From Rhodosporidiobolus odoratus (taxonomy: Eukaryota > Basidiomycota > Microbotryomycetes > Sporidiobolales > Sporidiobolaceae): DNA of 64,000 nt. Each line of letters starts with the position of its first letter. The first letter of the stretch is position 1. The stretch is taken from NCBI GenBank assembly GCA_034387635.1, contig JAOANU010000008.1, positions 967,140 to 1,031,139 of the forward strand. Reading direction: 5' to 3'. Below the pieces are notes generated by a model. It saw only the letters and a list, made by a program, of their open reading frames with translations. It was not told where the DNA came from and searched no databases. Positions 1-10,500 of this stretch are shown here, one piece after another. The position numbers and the translations under genes are program-made.

Positions 1-737
1 ATGGAGGGACGAGTGGAGTCGGAAGCCATGGTGGTGCCCGACTGGTTGCGCTTCATGACCGGAGCGCGACGGCGAAGCTTGGCGGCCGAGGCGGCGAGGA
101 AGAGCATGTCGTCAGTCTCGACAAGGGTGGTCGAGGACGAGGTGGGAAGGTATCCGACGACCTGGTTGACGGAGAGCGGCGGGAAGGGCTCGTGGACCTT
201 GTTACCAGTGGAGACGTGGATGGCAGAAGGAGTGGTGCGGCGATGAAGACGGCGGAGGGGAGTGCCTAAAAGGGAGAAGATCGTTCGATGTTAGCGGAGG
301 AAGCTTGGGTGAGAAACAAGATGGGAAAGATAGGAGAAGGACGCACGAAAGACCTTGCTCATCGCCTTCTTAATCGTCTCGTAGCCCTTGACGCGCTCGA
401 CGGCGGGAACGACGGTGGTACGGAGGTGGAGCTCCTCGTTGTCGTCCTCCTTGAAGTCGAGCTTTGAGGTCACGGGCTCGTCCCAGCAAGCCATGATGCC
501 GGTGCTGTCGTCCTCTTCATCCTCTTCGACATAGTCGCCGGTGTAGGCGTCGTCAAAGTCGAGGGCGAGGTGGGCAAAGGCGGAACCGGGGAGCGAGGCG
601 AGGGGAGACTGGAATGGGGCGCGCTGTACGTGGACAGGCTGGTGAGCGGGGTGAGGGTGGACCTGAGCTTGGTGGGTGTCGATCTGAGTCGACTCGGAGG
701 TGGTGAGAATGAAAGCAGAGGAAGTGAAGGAAGCCAT
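1..737 (-). CDS. Hypothetical protein, N-terminal part (runs off the window)
   Basis: Two exons are visible: 737-347 and 265-1. The intron has a GTGCGT donor at 346 and a TTTAG acceptor at 266, and the frame stays open to the window edge. The start is the ATG at 737, giving MASFTSSAF. The visible ~218 residues hold an acidic stretch (DYVEEDEEDD, about residue 70), a segment VKGYETIKKAMSKVF just before the intron, and after it a basic Ser/Thr-rich region. No catalytic motif, signal peptide or membrane segment is evident, and I do not recognise the family. An in-frame upstream extension to 947 exists but has unlike composition, so I did not use it. The C-terminus lies outside the window. Confidence 0.6.
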
Positions 738-3700
738 TGTAGAGTTGGATTGAAAAAGTTTTCTTCGGAGAACGACGACGAGGAGCGGGAGATCTCGAGA
801 GAGAGTGAGGAAAGAGAGAACGAGAAGCAGAGAGCAGCTGGGTCGATCCAACAAACCACCGGCCCAAGCAGAGCAAAGCCTAGCCAGTGTGTATTCCTGC
901 AATTCGACAGCCGTCAGAAAGCCAATGGTGCGGAGAAGCAGGAGCATCCTGCGGGTGCAAAGCCTTGCCCGGTTGGGGTAAAGGACTGACGCGCTGTACT
1001 GTAGAGCGTATTTCCCGCATTCCTGCGAGTGCTGTCAGGCGGAAAAGCGAAGAACGGACAGTGGAGGACGAGTGGAAGTTGAGCGAGATGAAGTGAGGTC
1101 AGGGACAGAGGATCCACTGCACTGACAGGCGAGAAGAGTGGATCAGTACACGCGTAGCAGTCAGTAGAACACCGTGCAAGTCCAGTCACCCCATCAGAGG
1201 ACGCATGGAGCAAGGGAAGCGTGTTCTTCTCCTCCTCGACCTCGCTCGTCCTTCAACATCTCGCTTCACCACGTCCCTCGCTGCTTGAGTGTCTGAGAGG
1301 GGCAAGAGATTGGACGTACCAAGGCTAAACGACCCGCCAGACCATCCACCATCGCCTCTCCCTCGCTCGCTTCCCTTCCTTGCTCCGATCTCTCAGCACC
1401 CAACGCTGCTCGCCTCGGCACCTTCAGCAAACTGTGGCGGGAGGGAAAGAGGTGTAGGAGTGTCGAAGCTGATGCTGACCTGCCAGCCATTTCCGAGTCC
1501 TTTCCTCCCCTCCGCTTCCCCTTCCTCGAATCGCTTCCACCGCTTGTTCCCCTTGCCTGTAGTATATCCGTAGCGACAGCTGTGGCCATTAGGACGGCAC
1601 AGACGCGTGCCGCTCATGCCCTCCGCCGACCAGCCCATGACACCACCCTCGGGCATCCTCCTCGTCCCTCTCGCCGCGAACACGGACGGACTACTCGCAT
1701 TCAATCTCGCCGTGCCCGCCTTCTTGCGCCGGGATACCTCGTACTCTGTCTCGGCCCCGCCTACTAAACAACGCCATCAACGGTCGTGCTTGCGGCGAGA
1801 CGGTCCTGTCGAATTGATGAGCGAATTCGGCGAGGACAGGTCGGATGGATGAAGGTACAGCCGCAGCGCTGTTGTCCAAGCGAGATGGATAGGCCAGCAG
1901 CAGCACAGTCAAGCTAAGTAGCGGGAACGAGGAGAGCGAGGTCGACCCCCTTGATTCGCCCCCGCGACGGCACAAACAAGGAAGGTTTGGTCAACTTCGG
2001 GTTTCGACCACGACCTCGTCGCTTCGTCTTCCGCCTGCGCTCACTCCCATGCGACAGGATGTACCGCTTTTCGCAAGATACAGGACTGGGTCACGCTGTG
2101 AGCTTTTTTGTTGTTGTCAAATTCCTACCAACACTTGAGCCTTTTTTGACATTCCACTTGAGGGATCCGCTCTGCATCTTCCGCTTTTCACGGTTCCTGT
2201 CGGCTTGTCGGTATCGCCTCCCTCGGGTGTCGAGGTCGTGTGCTTTCCCTTCGCTTTCCTCCGGTTTCCTTGCTTGTTCACGCGGGCAGAGGCTGGACCA
2301 GCCCTACTCGCTACCGCTCTGCTGTGACTTTGGTGCAAGCTCAGCATCGTGCTAGTCGACATACTTGACAGCTGTCTAACAACGGCCAAAGAAGCAATCT
2401 GCGCTTCTTTCTCAGTCTCTTACTCCTTTCCGTGCGTACCTTCTTTGTTTGGCTTACATACTCATCTACGACGGGAGGTGAGGTTGTGGAAAGGAAGGTC
2501 GTGTTCGTGGGCTGGATCTTCTCGGTCCATCATGTGAAGCGGTCGACGGAGCATGTAAAAGGCCCGAGTCTGTAGCGGAGGGCGTCTACAAGCCTCGTGC
2601 TCTACCGGTGCACAGTAGAGTAGTACCTCACCATCGTCGTGCTGAGATGTGACACATGTTTCTGTCTGGTCCCGTGGGAAGATTAGAACCTATTGTAACG
2701 ACAAAGATGAATTCGAGCTACTTGCGCTTTATTACTCGCTCTGTCCCGCCGGACGAAGGCACACACGTGTATCTATCGCGCCCACGAAGGAGTCGGATAC
2801 GTCAAGAAGCCGCAGAGGGAGAAAGCGTTGACAAGAGTTTGCGAAGGTCACAACTTCGTCTCGCAAGCGGATACCGGCTGCTTCGTCCAGACAACACCCT
2901 TTTGCTCTGTGATAGCCCGCGAGAGAAGCCTTGACTCGCAGGTACAGTCTTGTCCGCTCTTTGGAAGCTGCGCCGTTTGCTAGTCGAGGTGAAGAAAAAC
3001 AGGAGGTCGAGTTGGGCGGAGGGGGTCGAGCGGAGGAGGCGGACGGTTGAGGCTGTAGTACGGGCTTGCTGAGGATACTATAGCTTCATGGAACGCTGTC
3101 AGCTCATCAGAAAGCGAGATCGACGGGAGATGAAAGGAAATCAAGATGAGAAGTTGTTGGTTCTCCTCCTCCTCTTCTCCTCCAGCTCTTAACTTGCTAC
3201 AGCTTCGATTGCTTTGACCGCGCTATCCAAGTAGCTGCACGTACTAGGCAACGACTGAAGCCCGGGCGACCCAACAGCACTACCCCAGCCGCCTTTGCCT
3301 TCCTCTCCTTTCGACCTCGTCGAAGGCTCGAGCGGCTCACCCGACCTGTCGATTCGGGGCCTCGCGCACACCAAGAACAGCACCCAACTCGCTCGGAGGG
3401 TGCAGCGTACAGGAGGACCGGGCTGTCCAGCACAGCGGTACTTGCTGGCTGGCGAGGACGAGACACAGGTGTGTCACTGACGGCCCTGCCCTTCCGTCAC
3501 TGCAAGCTGATGACGGCGAGATGGCAGGAAGAGTGGGCTCTGCGGTCTGGCGTGCATGCGGTCAGGGAAGGAAGCAGAGTGGGCATCTTGAGGTGCGCTC
3601 GCATCTCTTTTTTTCCCTTTCTACTTGCGCAGGCTGTAGATTTCCTGATGCTTCTTCCCCCACACAGCCGCTACACCTGTCTTACTCAAGGGAGATGCAG

Positions 3701-5088
3701 TGGACTGACTACAGTACCTACTGCCTCGTTCAGAGCAGTCACGGCTAACCTTCGCAAATCGAATTTCACACAAGCGGACGTTCTTCACGCCGTCCCGCTT
3801 CTCAGCGCAACCGAAGCCTCTTCCCGTTCTCCCTCGGGGTAACGAGCAGCTGACAAGGTACTGACTGGCCGACTGCAGGCGACGCAAATGGACTCTGACA
3901 ATGAATCGCTTCCCCCTCGCAGCTTTTTCTTCCCTTTTCTCACGAATAGGCCGGTGGCGTTCGCCTTCGCCACGACTCGCCCGTGCTGTCTCACGGGGAC
4001 GCGCAGGGGAACGAAGCCCCTCAAAGACCTCCGGCTCGTCAGGCTGGCCTCGAATGAGCCAACATGTTTGGCCGAGGTCGGTTTCTGCCCGCAGACTTTC
4101 GTCCGTTTCTCGCGCCCACGCGCCGCCTCCCTCCTTCTCTCACCTCCTCCTGATTGTCGACTTCGCAAGCAGGTTCGCGGCTAGCTCACAACTCGGTTCT
4201 CCAGCGAGCAGAACGATATGGGTAAGCTAAGCTGAGAAAGCAGAGGCGCCCTGCTGACTTTAGGGAGGAACCGGCAAGATCCCGACTGCGAAGGACGGTT
4301 ACGAGCAGAGGGGAACCGTAGCTTCGTCGTCCGAAGCAGGGTCGCGAGGGACAGACAGCGGCACCACTCGTTCCACTGAGAGAGTGCCGGCCGTGGACGG
4401 CGAAGAGAACGGAGAGGACACCGCGCCGAAGGTATGAGAACAAGAATTGAGCAAGGGAAAGTAAACAAGGGGATTGCGTCTAGAACGACCGGGGAAAGGC
4501 CGACGAACGCTGCTCGACGATGAGAGCCGTTTATCGGGATGAAAACAACGATAGGGGAATCGGAGGGCCAGTCCGAGCGAGGTGCTGCAGTATCGTCGTT
4601 TTCAGCTGGCCTGCGAAGCCGCCGATGCTCGAGTGCCGCCTTGTCGCCCGCTACAGTATCTGCATCAGACCAGGTCCAAGGCGGAGAGCTGATACGGTTT
4701 GCAGTCTGCCGGTTGAGCGAAATCCGCACAACGCGAGAAGTACGTAGAGAATGAGTGTCGACTTGACTAGCGTCGTAAGGTAGCTCGCCGCCAACTGCCC
4801 CGGCTTTGACGGTCTTCCCTTTATGCTTGCGCGCTAGCTGATGTGAGGCGGGAGTCGGGCGGAGAAGGACAGTCGGGAGACATCGAAAGGACGAGGGAGA
4901 GGGTGACGGGCGACGAGACGGGTTCAAGACCGCGTAGTAGCTGTATAGACACGCGTACAATGCACTGTACGACTCGAGCATCACTCTAGCCAGCGCAGGG
5001 GTTGTAAACCGAGTTGAAGTGATTTATTGATTCTCATCAGTTGAAGTCCGACAGCGTTCCTCACTGACTGCTACTCTCGCCTGTAGTG
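738..5088. other. 4.3 kb without a provable gene; possible unresolved exons on the plus strand
   Basis: This stretch has host-like CpG density, unlike the repeat islands, and many short overlapping open frames on both strands. None shows a family signature. From about 3698 to 4737 on the plus strand, open segments can be joined by plausible splice sites: TAC at 3713 to a GTACTG donor near 3857; GCG at 3881 to a GTAAGC donor near 4221; GGA at 4265 to a GTATGA donor near 4432. They could extend into the nucleoporin-like gene through the acceptor-like CTGTAG at 5081-5086. The predicted peptides are rich in Arg, Ser, Trp and Cys and could be chance frames of GC-rich DNA. It may equally be a long promoter or non-coding RNA region. 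Confidence 0.3.
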
Positions 5089-7869
5089 ATGGACGATACA
5101 CCTAGGCGATTAACGCAAGCCAACAGACAGCAACGGAGAACCTCGCAATCTCCTTACTCGAGACCACAACCTCAACCTCAGCCAACTCCGGTACGTGCAT
5201 CTGTCTACCCCAGCACCTCGAACAAACTGACGGATTGTATGCACACAGTCACGACTGAGAAGCCTGCTCTCCTACGTTTCACCCTTCCGAGCAGCGAGAC
5301 AGGAATTGCAGGTTGAGGTGGAACAGGAGGACCGGCGGCAACGAGTTGAAGACGACGCAGCGCAGTCAGCTGGTGAAGACAGTGTCAAGCACGAAGACGG
5401 GGACTCGGCGGATGAGGCTGCCCAATTTGCGCTGCACGGAGGCAATCTGACAAACGGCCGTGACGTGCGTTTCTTCCCTTTCCTTCCCACCCACACTTTT
5501 TGTTCGCTGCTGACCCGTTCCGACGGGGCGTCGTCCGTTCACAGTATACGAGCAACGTGCCCGCGTCTCCTTCTCCCGCCGACTCGACCTTCTCCCGCAA
5601 ATCGACCTTCCGTTCTTTCGGCACTCCCCTCGCCTCGTCATCCTCTCTACCCAACCTCGCCGCTGCTTCGATTCCTCGCACCTCCAGCGCCCTGTCTCGC
5701 TCTCCGATGAACGCCTCGACCTACAGCGAGGAAGACGGACCAAGCAGCGCCACTCACGAGCTGGCTCGATTCTTCCAGGAAAAGGCGGATCGTGGGGAGG
5801 AGCGATTAACGGCGATTGAGCAGGCGGGCGTGATGCAGTTGATGCAACAAGGTGAGTAGGACCAGGCTCTGTTCTCTCTCCGTGTCCTTTCAGCAGCTTG
5901 ACGCGTTGTTCGGTTATAGCCCAAACCGAGTCTACCCTTCCCACCGCCTTTACCCCCAACTTCCGCAATGCCTCGCCACCCCGGACAGCTCTTCCTTTCC
6001 CGGGCTCGTCCTCGCTCAATTCGCCTGCTCCTCCCGTCGCAGGCGGTTCCATCTTTAGCGCCCCAGCATCCGAAGTTTCAGTCCCTGCTTCTACTGCTGG
6101 AGCGAACGGAGTCGGGTGCAAGCGTCGACGACCTTTGTATGTCGGGGCTGGGTACTCGTCCAGGCGCCGGAACACTGCGAAGAGCGCAGCTGCAGGCGGG
6201 CTCGTCAAGAGCCAGAGCGAGAGTTCCCTCTTTGCCCTGTCCGCCGAGCCTAGCACGACCAGCGAAGGCAAGAAGCGCCGTACTATGGAGGACAACGAAG
6301 AAGACGATATTCCTGTCGCTAGCTTGGATGACATCGTTGCGTTACCCTCGCCTTCAAAGCAGGCAGGTCAGGTTGGAACCGAGAAGAAGGGCAAAGAGGT
6401 GGAGAAGCCGAAGCTGCCACAGCAGCCCAGCTTCTCGCGGTTTGCGGCTGGCGTGAGTACGCCAGCTAAGCCAAGTCCGCTGTGGCAGGTCAGCCAGGTT
6501 GGTACGTCGCTCTTTTCACTTGATCTCCCTGCTTCCTCTCCTCTTGCACCTCGTTTCTCCGACATCCGCCTACAATTGCACCTTTCACGTCACTGACATG
6601 GATCTGTCCGCAGATACTCCGTCGCCCTCTCCCCCTCGCAAGCCCACTCCCGCCTCTTCTTCCTCGCTTTCAGCCTCCCCGGCCCTCACCTCGACTCCTA
6701 AAACCGCCGCCGCCAACCTCATGCTTGGTATCATTGCTGAGTCGACACCTACTGCGCCCTCGTTAGTAGCGGAGAAGAAGAAGCCTATCGTTGTAGAGAA
6801 GGAGAAGCAAGCTATCTTGAACCCGTATGCGGCGAGTGGCGAGGAGGAGGATCTGCTGAGCGCCGGAAGGAAGGAGAGGGTGCAGAGGAGCCGAGCAGTA
6901 CGCCTACGTTTTCTGTCTCGCAGGGCGGGGCTGGTTCTGACTGCCGTTCTCCCTGATTTACAGCACAAGGCCGCAGCTCCGGGACGCGGACGCCGCGCCG
7001 ACAACGAGGCCAAGGCCGAAGCCGAGAAGAAGAAGAAGGAAGCAAAGAAGGAGAGTCCGCTTGAGCAGCTCGAGAGGACTATGCCTGCTGTGCGCGACTT
7101 CATCTCTTCGTTCGTGCCGCTCTCCGACACTGACGCCAATGCTACCATTGCACAGGAGTACCGTCCGGCTAAGCGGACTAAGGCCGTCTCCCCTCCTCCC
7201 GCACCAGCTCCCGCATCTAAGTCTTCCTCTGCCGCCGCCACGAAGAAGGCTACCCCAGAACCGGCAAGGAAGGCCGACAAGCCGAAGAAGGCCAAACCGG
7301 TCGAGGTCATGGAGCTCTCATCGTCCGAGGACGAGATCGAAGCGCAGGACGATGAGGAGGACGAGGACCAGCTCGAAGGCCAGGAGGCAGATGAGGAGAT
7401 GCAAGAACGTGAAGAGGAGGAGGAGGAGGAGGAGGAGGAAGAGCCGGAAGAGGACGTTATCCTGGCACCCCTTCCCGCGCCGTCTGCAGCGGCGAAGAAG
7501 TCCGCCTTCTCCTTCAGCCCGTCTTCCGCTCCCTCTAGCCCCACCTCGGCTTCGTCTTCCACTTTCTCCTTCGGCGCCCCCGCCGCTGCATCAGCTCCAT
7601 TCCTCGCTAAGCCCGCCGCTCCTTCGTCCTCTACTTTCTCCTTCTCTGCTCCCGCTTCTTCGACCTCGTCCCCTGCATCGGCCCCCGCGACCGACCCAAA
7701 GAGCGCTGCCCTCGCCCTCCCCCGCTCTTCTCTCCCCCTCGGCTCCTTCTCGTTCGCCGGCGTGTTTCAGCAGCCTACGCAAGGAATCAAGGGCGATAAG
7801 GCGGCAGAGGCTGTTCAGGCGTTGGTGAAGGAGATGGGCAGGGGGGAGTTGCCGAGTTTTGCGTTCTGA
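5089..7869 (+). CDS. Nucleoporin-like protein (Nup1/Nup60/Nup153-type), 798 aa
   Basis: Six exons keep one frame: 5089-5190, 5249-5464, 5545-5851, 5920-6501, 6614-6897 and 6964-7869. Residues 1-34 are basic and Gln/Pro-rich. Exon 2 opens with a possible amphipathic, membrane-binding helix, SRLRSLLSYVSPFRAARQEL. The middle carries basic patches (KRRRPLYVG, YSSRRRNTAKS) and a Ser/Pro-rich linker. A highly acidic run (EEEEEEEEEE) lies near residue 635. The C-terminus holds repeated FSF/SFSF/FSFG motifs and ends PSFAF. This layout resembles nuclear-basket nucleoporins of the Nup1/Nup60/Nup153 type: N-terminal membrane helix, disordered middle, FG-like tail. Assignment is by architecture only. A CTGTAG just before the ATG could be the acceptor of a 5' intron, so the true start might lie upstream. 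Confidence 0.65.
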
Positions 7870-8352
7870 GCTGGCCGTACCGTATGAACGAGAGGGAGAT
7901 GTCTGGTCGGGAGTCGAGTTCGAATGTACGCCGTGATTGTCTTGCTTATGTAGAGACGAGGAGGATCAAGCAAAGTAAAAACTATCATTCTCCCACTCGT
8001 CCTATTCAACCCAGCGGCAGTGACTATCCCGGAGCAACACAGCTCATGACTGCCTCTCTCTGCTCACAGTTTCTTCCTTGGATGTCAGGGAGAGCGTTGG
8101 GGAAAAGAACCACAGAACAGGACTATTACGAGTGACAACGACAAGCTAGAGAAGAAGAAAGCGGGCTGAGATGCATAGGGAGACAAGGTAGGGAGATATG
8201 AAGCATGCGACGTCGAAGACAGAAGAGCAGGAAGGGAAGAGATAGGACAGGAAGAAGAGAGAAAGAAAGAAAGAAAGAAAGGAACCTGACGAGACCGCGC
8301 GCTCCAGGTGCCCCGACTCCTGCACACCCCAGTACAAGCATATGCACCGTAC
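7870..8352. other. Convergent intergenic region with (GAAA)n microsatellite
   Basis: This lies between the 3' ends of two convergent genes. It contains a purine-rich tract with a (GAAA)n run at about 8258-8281. No RNA gene or open frame with support was seen. It probably holds both 3' UTRs and terminators. Confidence 0.5.
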
Positions 8353-10047
8353 TCACTCCAGCTCGAAGCCCATGCCCTTCCAGTACCCCACTCCGCCATC
8401 CCTGTTTGCCTTGGCCTTCCCCATCGCGTAAAGGCGGTACTGTTCCCTCTGCCAGGCTGCTCGGCCATCTCCCGAGCTTCCTCCACCAGGGGTGGTACTC
8501 CCCGAGTTTCCTGCACTCTTCCTCAGTACGGACGTCGAAGGTAATCTACCGCTGGTGGCGAGGGCGGAGGCAGCGCGGAAAGAGGCGAGAGAAGCGGCGC
8601 GGGAAAGGGAGTGTTGTAGGCGGAGAAGAGGGAGGCACTGGAAGCCGACCTCGAAGAGTCGGACGTTGCTGTGGTCTTCCTCGTGCTCGGAAGGGAGGTA
8701 GGCAGGCGTGAGAGGCGGGGTGAGAGGGAGAGGCAGAGGCTCAGAGATTGATCGGTTATTCTTTAGGCTGGCCGGTTGTGCCGCGCCCAAGTCGGATGTC
8801 GAGCATGAGGAAGGGGAAAGGGTAGGCTGGGCGGTCTCCACGGAGCCAGCCCGGCGGTAACGTGAAGTACCTTCTTCACCGGCTTTCCTCGGCGAGGAAG
8901 AGCGGCCTCTCCCTCCCGTCCCTTGCGTGGCTGAGACCGAGAGAGAGCTGGGAGTTCGCTTTCGAGCTCGCGGCTTGGTGGGTGAACGAGGGCGCGAGCG
9001 GAGTGATGAGGGCGATGTTGGCGAGGTCGGTGAGGATGGAGGCGAGGGAGATGAGCCGGAAGAGCGAGAGCGAGAAGGCGAGGAAGAGCGAGAAGGCACG
9101 ATGATCGGTGCAAGAGTAGGAAGGGAAGTAAGCTTCCTTCGAGGACTGGTTGGAGGTGGGCGGACGGCGGTAGACGTAAAAAGGGACGGGGAAGATGGCT
9201 CTGCCCCGACAAGTTGGGTCTGAAGGCTGGGAAGGCTTGGACGTGCCGTCATCCGCTTCGTAGAGGCGCGTACGTCCGAAGAGGTCGGTAAAGCCGCTGG
9301 AGAAGAGGGTGGAGAAGCGGAAGCGGAACGGCGAAAGGCTGAGGAAGAGAGCGGTGGAGGGGCGATCAGTGACGAGTGGAGCGGGAGGGAGGCAGTTACG
9401 CCGAGGGAAGTCGGATAGGAGGTCATGTCTGCGGGCGGTGTCGCAGGGGGGCTGTCCGGCATATCCCCCACCGATGTCGCCTTCGACTCTTTTTCCCATG
9501 CCAGACTTCCGCTCTGTCCGCCTAAGTCCAGTGTCGGCCGTGTCTGCTCCTCCCTGCAAGCATCGGCTCTTTCGAGCTCGTCCGTCGTACTTGATTGCCA
9601 CGGCACTGGCTCGCGACCGCTCGACACGGCGTCGTGCCCTTCGCAAGAAGCAACGATCAGGGCCAGAGGTGACAGCGGAGGCGAGTCGGGTCGATGCGCC
9701 GTAGCTGCCTGTAGCGACGATATCTCGTAGAGACGGAAGGCACTGTCGAGGGTGTGTCGCAGGGTGTTGCTGGAGGCAGGTCGTGAAGGCGTCCAGGGCG
9801 TATTTTCCCGAGGGTGGGGTGGGGCGAGAGCGAGGGACATGGCGGACATGCGTGGGTGGGCTCGCGTACTATTGAAAGAGATGAATGCAGTGGAAGGAAG
9901 AGCGGTATGACCACTGCAATGCGAATGCCAGGCGGTATTCGAGATTACGCCAGAAGAGCAGAATGGAGTGAAGACCGCAGATAGCTTGCTGCGAGAGTCC
10001 ATATAAGTTTTCCGTAAGTTTGCGGGCCTGTATGCCCAAAGCAGCAA
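8353..10047 (-). CDS. Ser/Pro-rich low-complexity protein, unknown function
   Basis: This is a single uninterrupted frame of up to 564 codons on the minus strand. The first ATG is at 10047. The ATGs at 9849 and 9840 (MSAMSLALAPP) are more plausible because the upstream residues read like promoter sequence. The protein is dominated by Ser, Pro, Arg and Thr (SRSSSPSRSRSSGSSPSPPS), consistent with a disordered, possibly phosphorylated protein. The C-terminal ~100 residues are more structured: FEVGFQCLPLLRLQHSLSR, then WQREQYRLYAMGKAKANR, ending in GFELE. The stop overlaps a GTGAGT, so an intron and a short extra exon (acceptor TTCTCTAG near 8153) are possible. I do not recognise the family. Confidence 0.5.
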   Translation of the reverse strand: MLLWAYRPANLRKTYMDSRSKLSAVFTPFCSSGVISNTAWHSHCSGHTALPSTAFISFNSTRAHPRMSAMSLALAPPHPRENTPWTPSRPASSNTLRHTLDSAFRLYEISSLQAATAHRPDSPPLSPLALIVASCEGHDAVSSGREPVPWQSSTTDELERADACREEQTRPTLDLGGQSGSLAWEKESKATSVGDMPDSPPATPPADMTSYPTSLGVTASLPLHSSLIAPPPLSSSAFRRSASASPPSSPAALPTSSDVRASTKRMTARPSLPSLQTQLVGAEPSSPSLFTSTAVRPPPTSPRRKLTSLPTLAPIIVPSRSSSPSRSRSSGSSPSPPSSPTSPTSPSSLRSRPRSPTKPRARKRTPSSLSVSATQGTGGRGRSSSPRKAGEEGTSRYRRAGSVETAQPTLSPSSCSTSDLGAAQPASLKNNRSISEPLPLPLTPPLTPAYLPSEHEEDHSNVRLFEVGFQCLPLLRLQHSLSRAASLASFRAASALATSGRLPSTSVLRKSAGNSGSTTPGGGSSGDGRAAWQREQYRLYAMGKAKANRDGGVGYWKGMGFELE

Positions 10048-10500
10048 AAACGAGAGAGTTGGGAAAACTGACCTGGTCGAGTCGAGGAGAAGATGTGGGG
10101 GTCAGGCGTTTAAATGAGCCTACGGTGCCGGTGTTGGGCGCGGCGTACTCTGCTAGCTGTCTATAACAGCTCTTTGGGTCAGAGAAGCGGTACGAGAGAG
10201 GAAGTCGAGCAGCAAAGGGTCCCGAAGAGTGGGAGATGGCTTTTTCTGTTTTTCAGGCTCATCTCAAATTGACCTGATCGCCCACCTCGGCTCGTCCGGC
10301 TCCAGCTGCCCAGTCGGCCGTATTCGCTACAGCTCAAGACTTCCCGCTCGCCTGTCGGAACTCCTCCGTCCTCTCTCCTCTCCGTAGGTGTTGTTCGGAG
10401 CGTCAGCAGCGTCACGCGTCACAATGGCCTTCGCAAACTGGAAATTCTTCTCACGCCCTCCGTCTCTGCTTCACTGCTCGGTAGCTTGAGTACAGCTCAC
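10048..10500. promoter_or_regulatory. Divergent intergenic/promoter region
   Basis: This separates the minus-strand Ser/Pro-rich gene from the plus-strand membrane protein gene and should contain both promoters. I saw no clear TATA box or other defined element. Confidence 0.35.

Noticed and set aside
4181..4984. 267-codon minus-strand frame
   Set aside because: The composition looks random, with no family motif. Long chance frames are common in this GC-rich, CpG-rich DNA.
6585..7562. 325-codon minus-strand frame opposite the nucleoporin-like gene
   Set aside because: It is a mirror of Ser/Glu-rich codons on the real coding strand. The plus strand has six exons that join perfectly.
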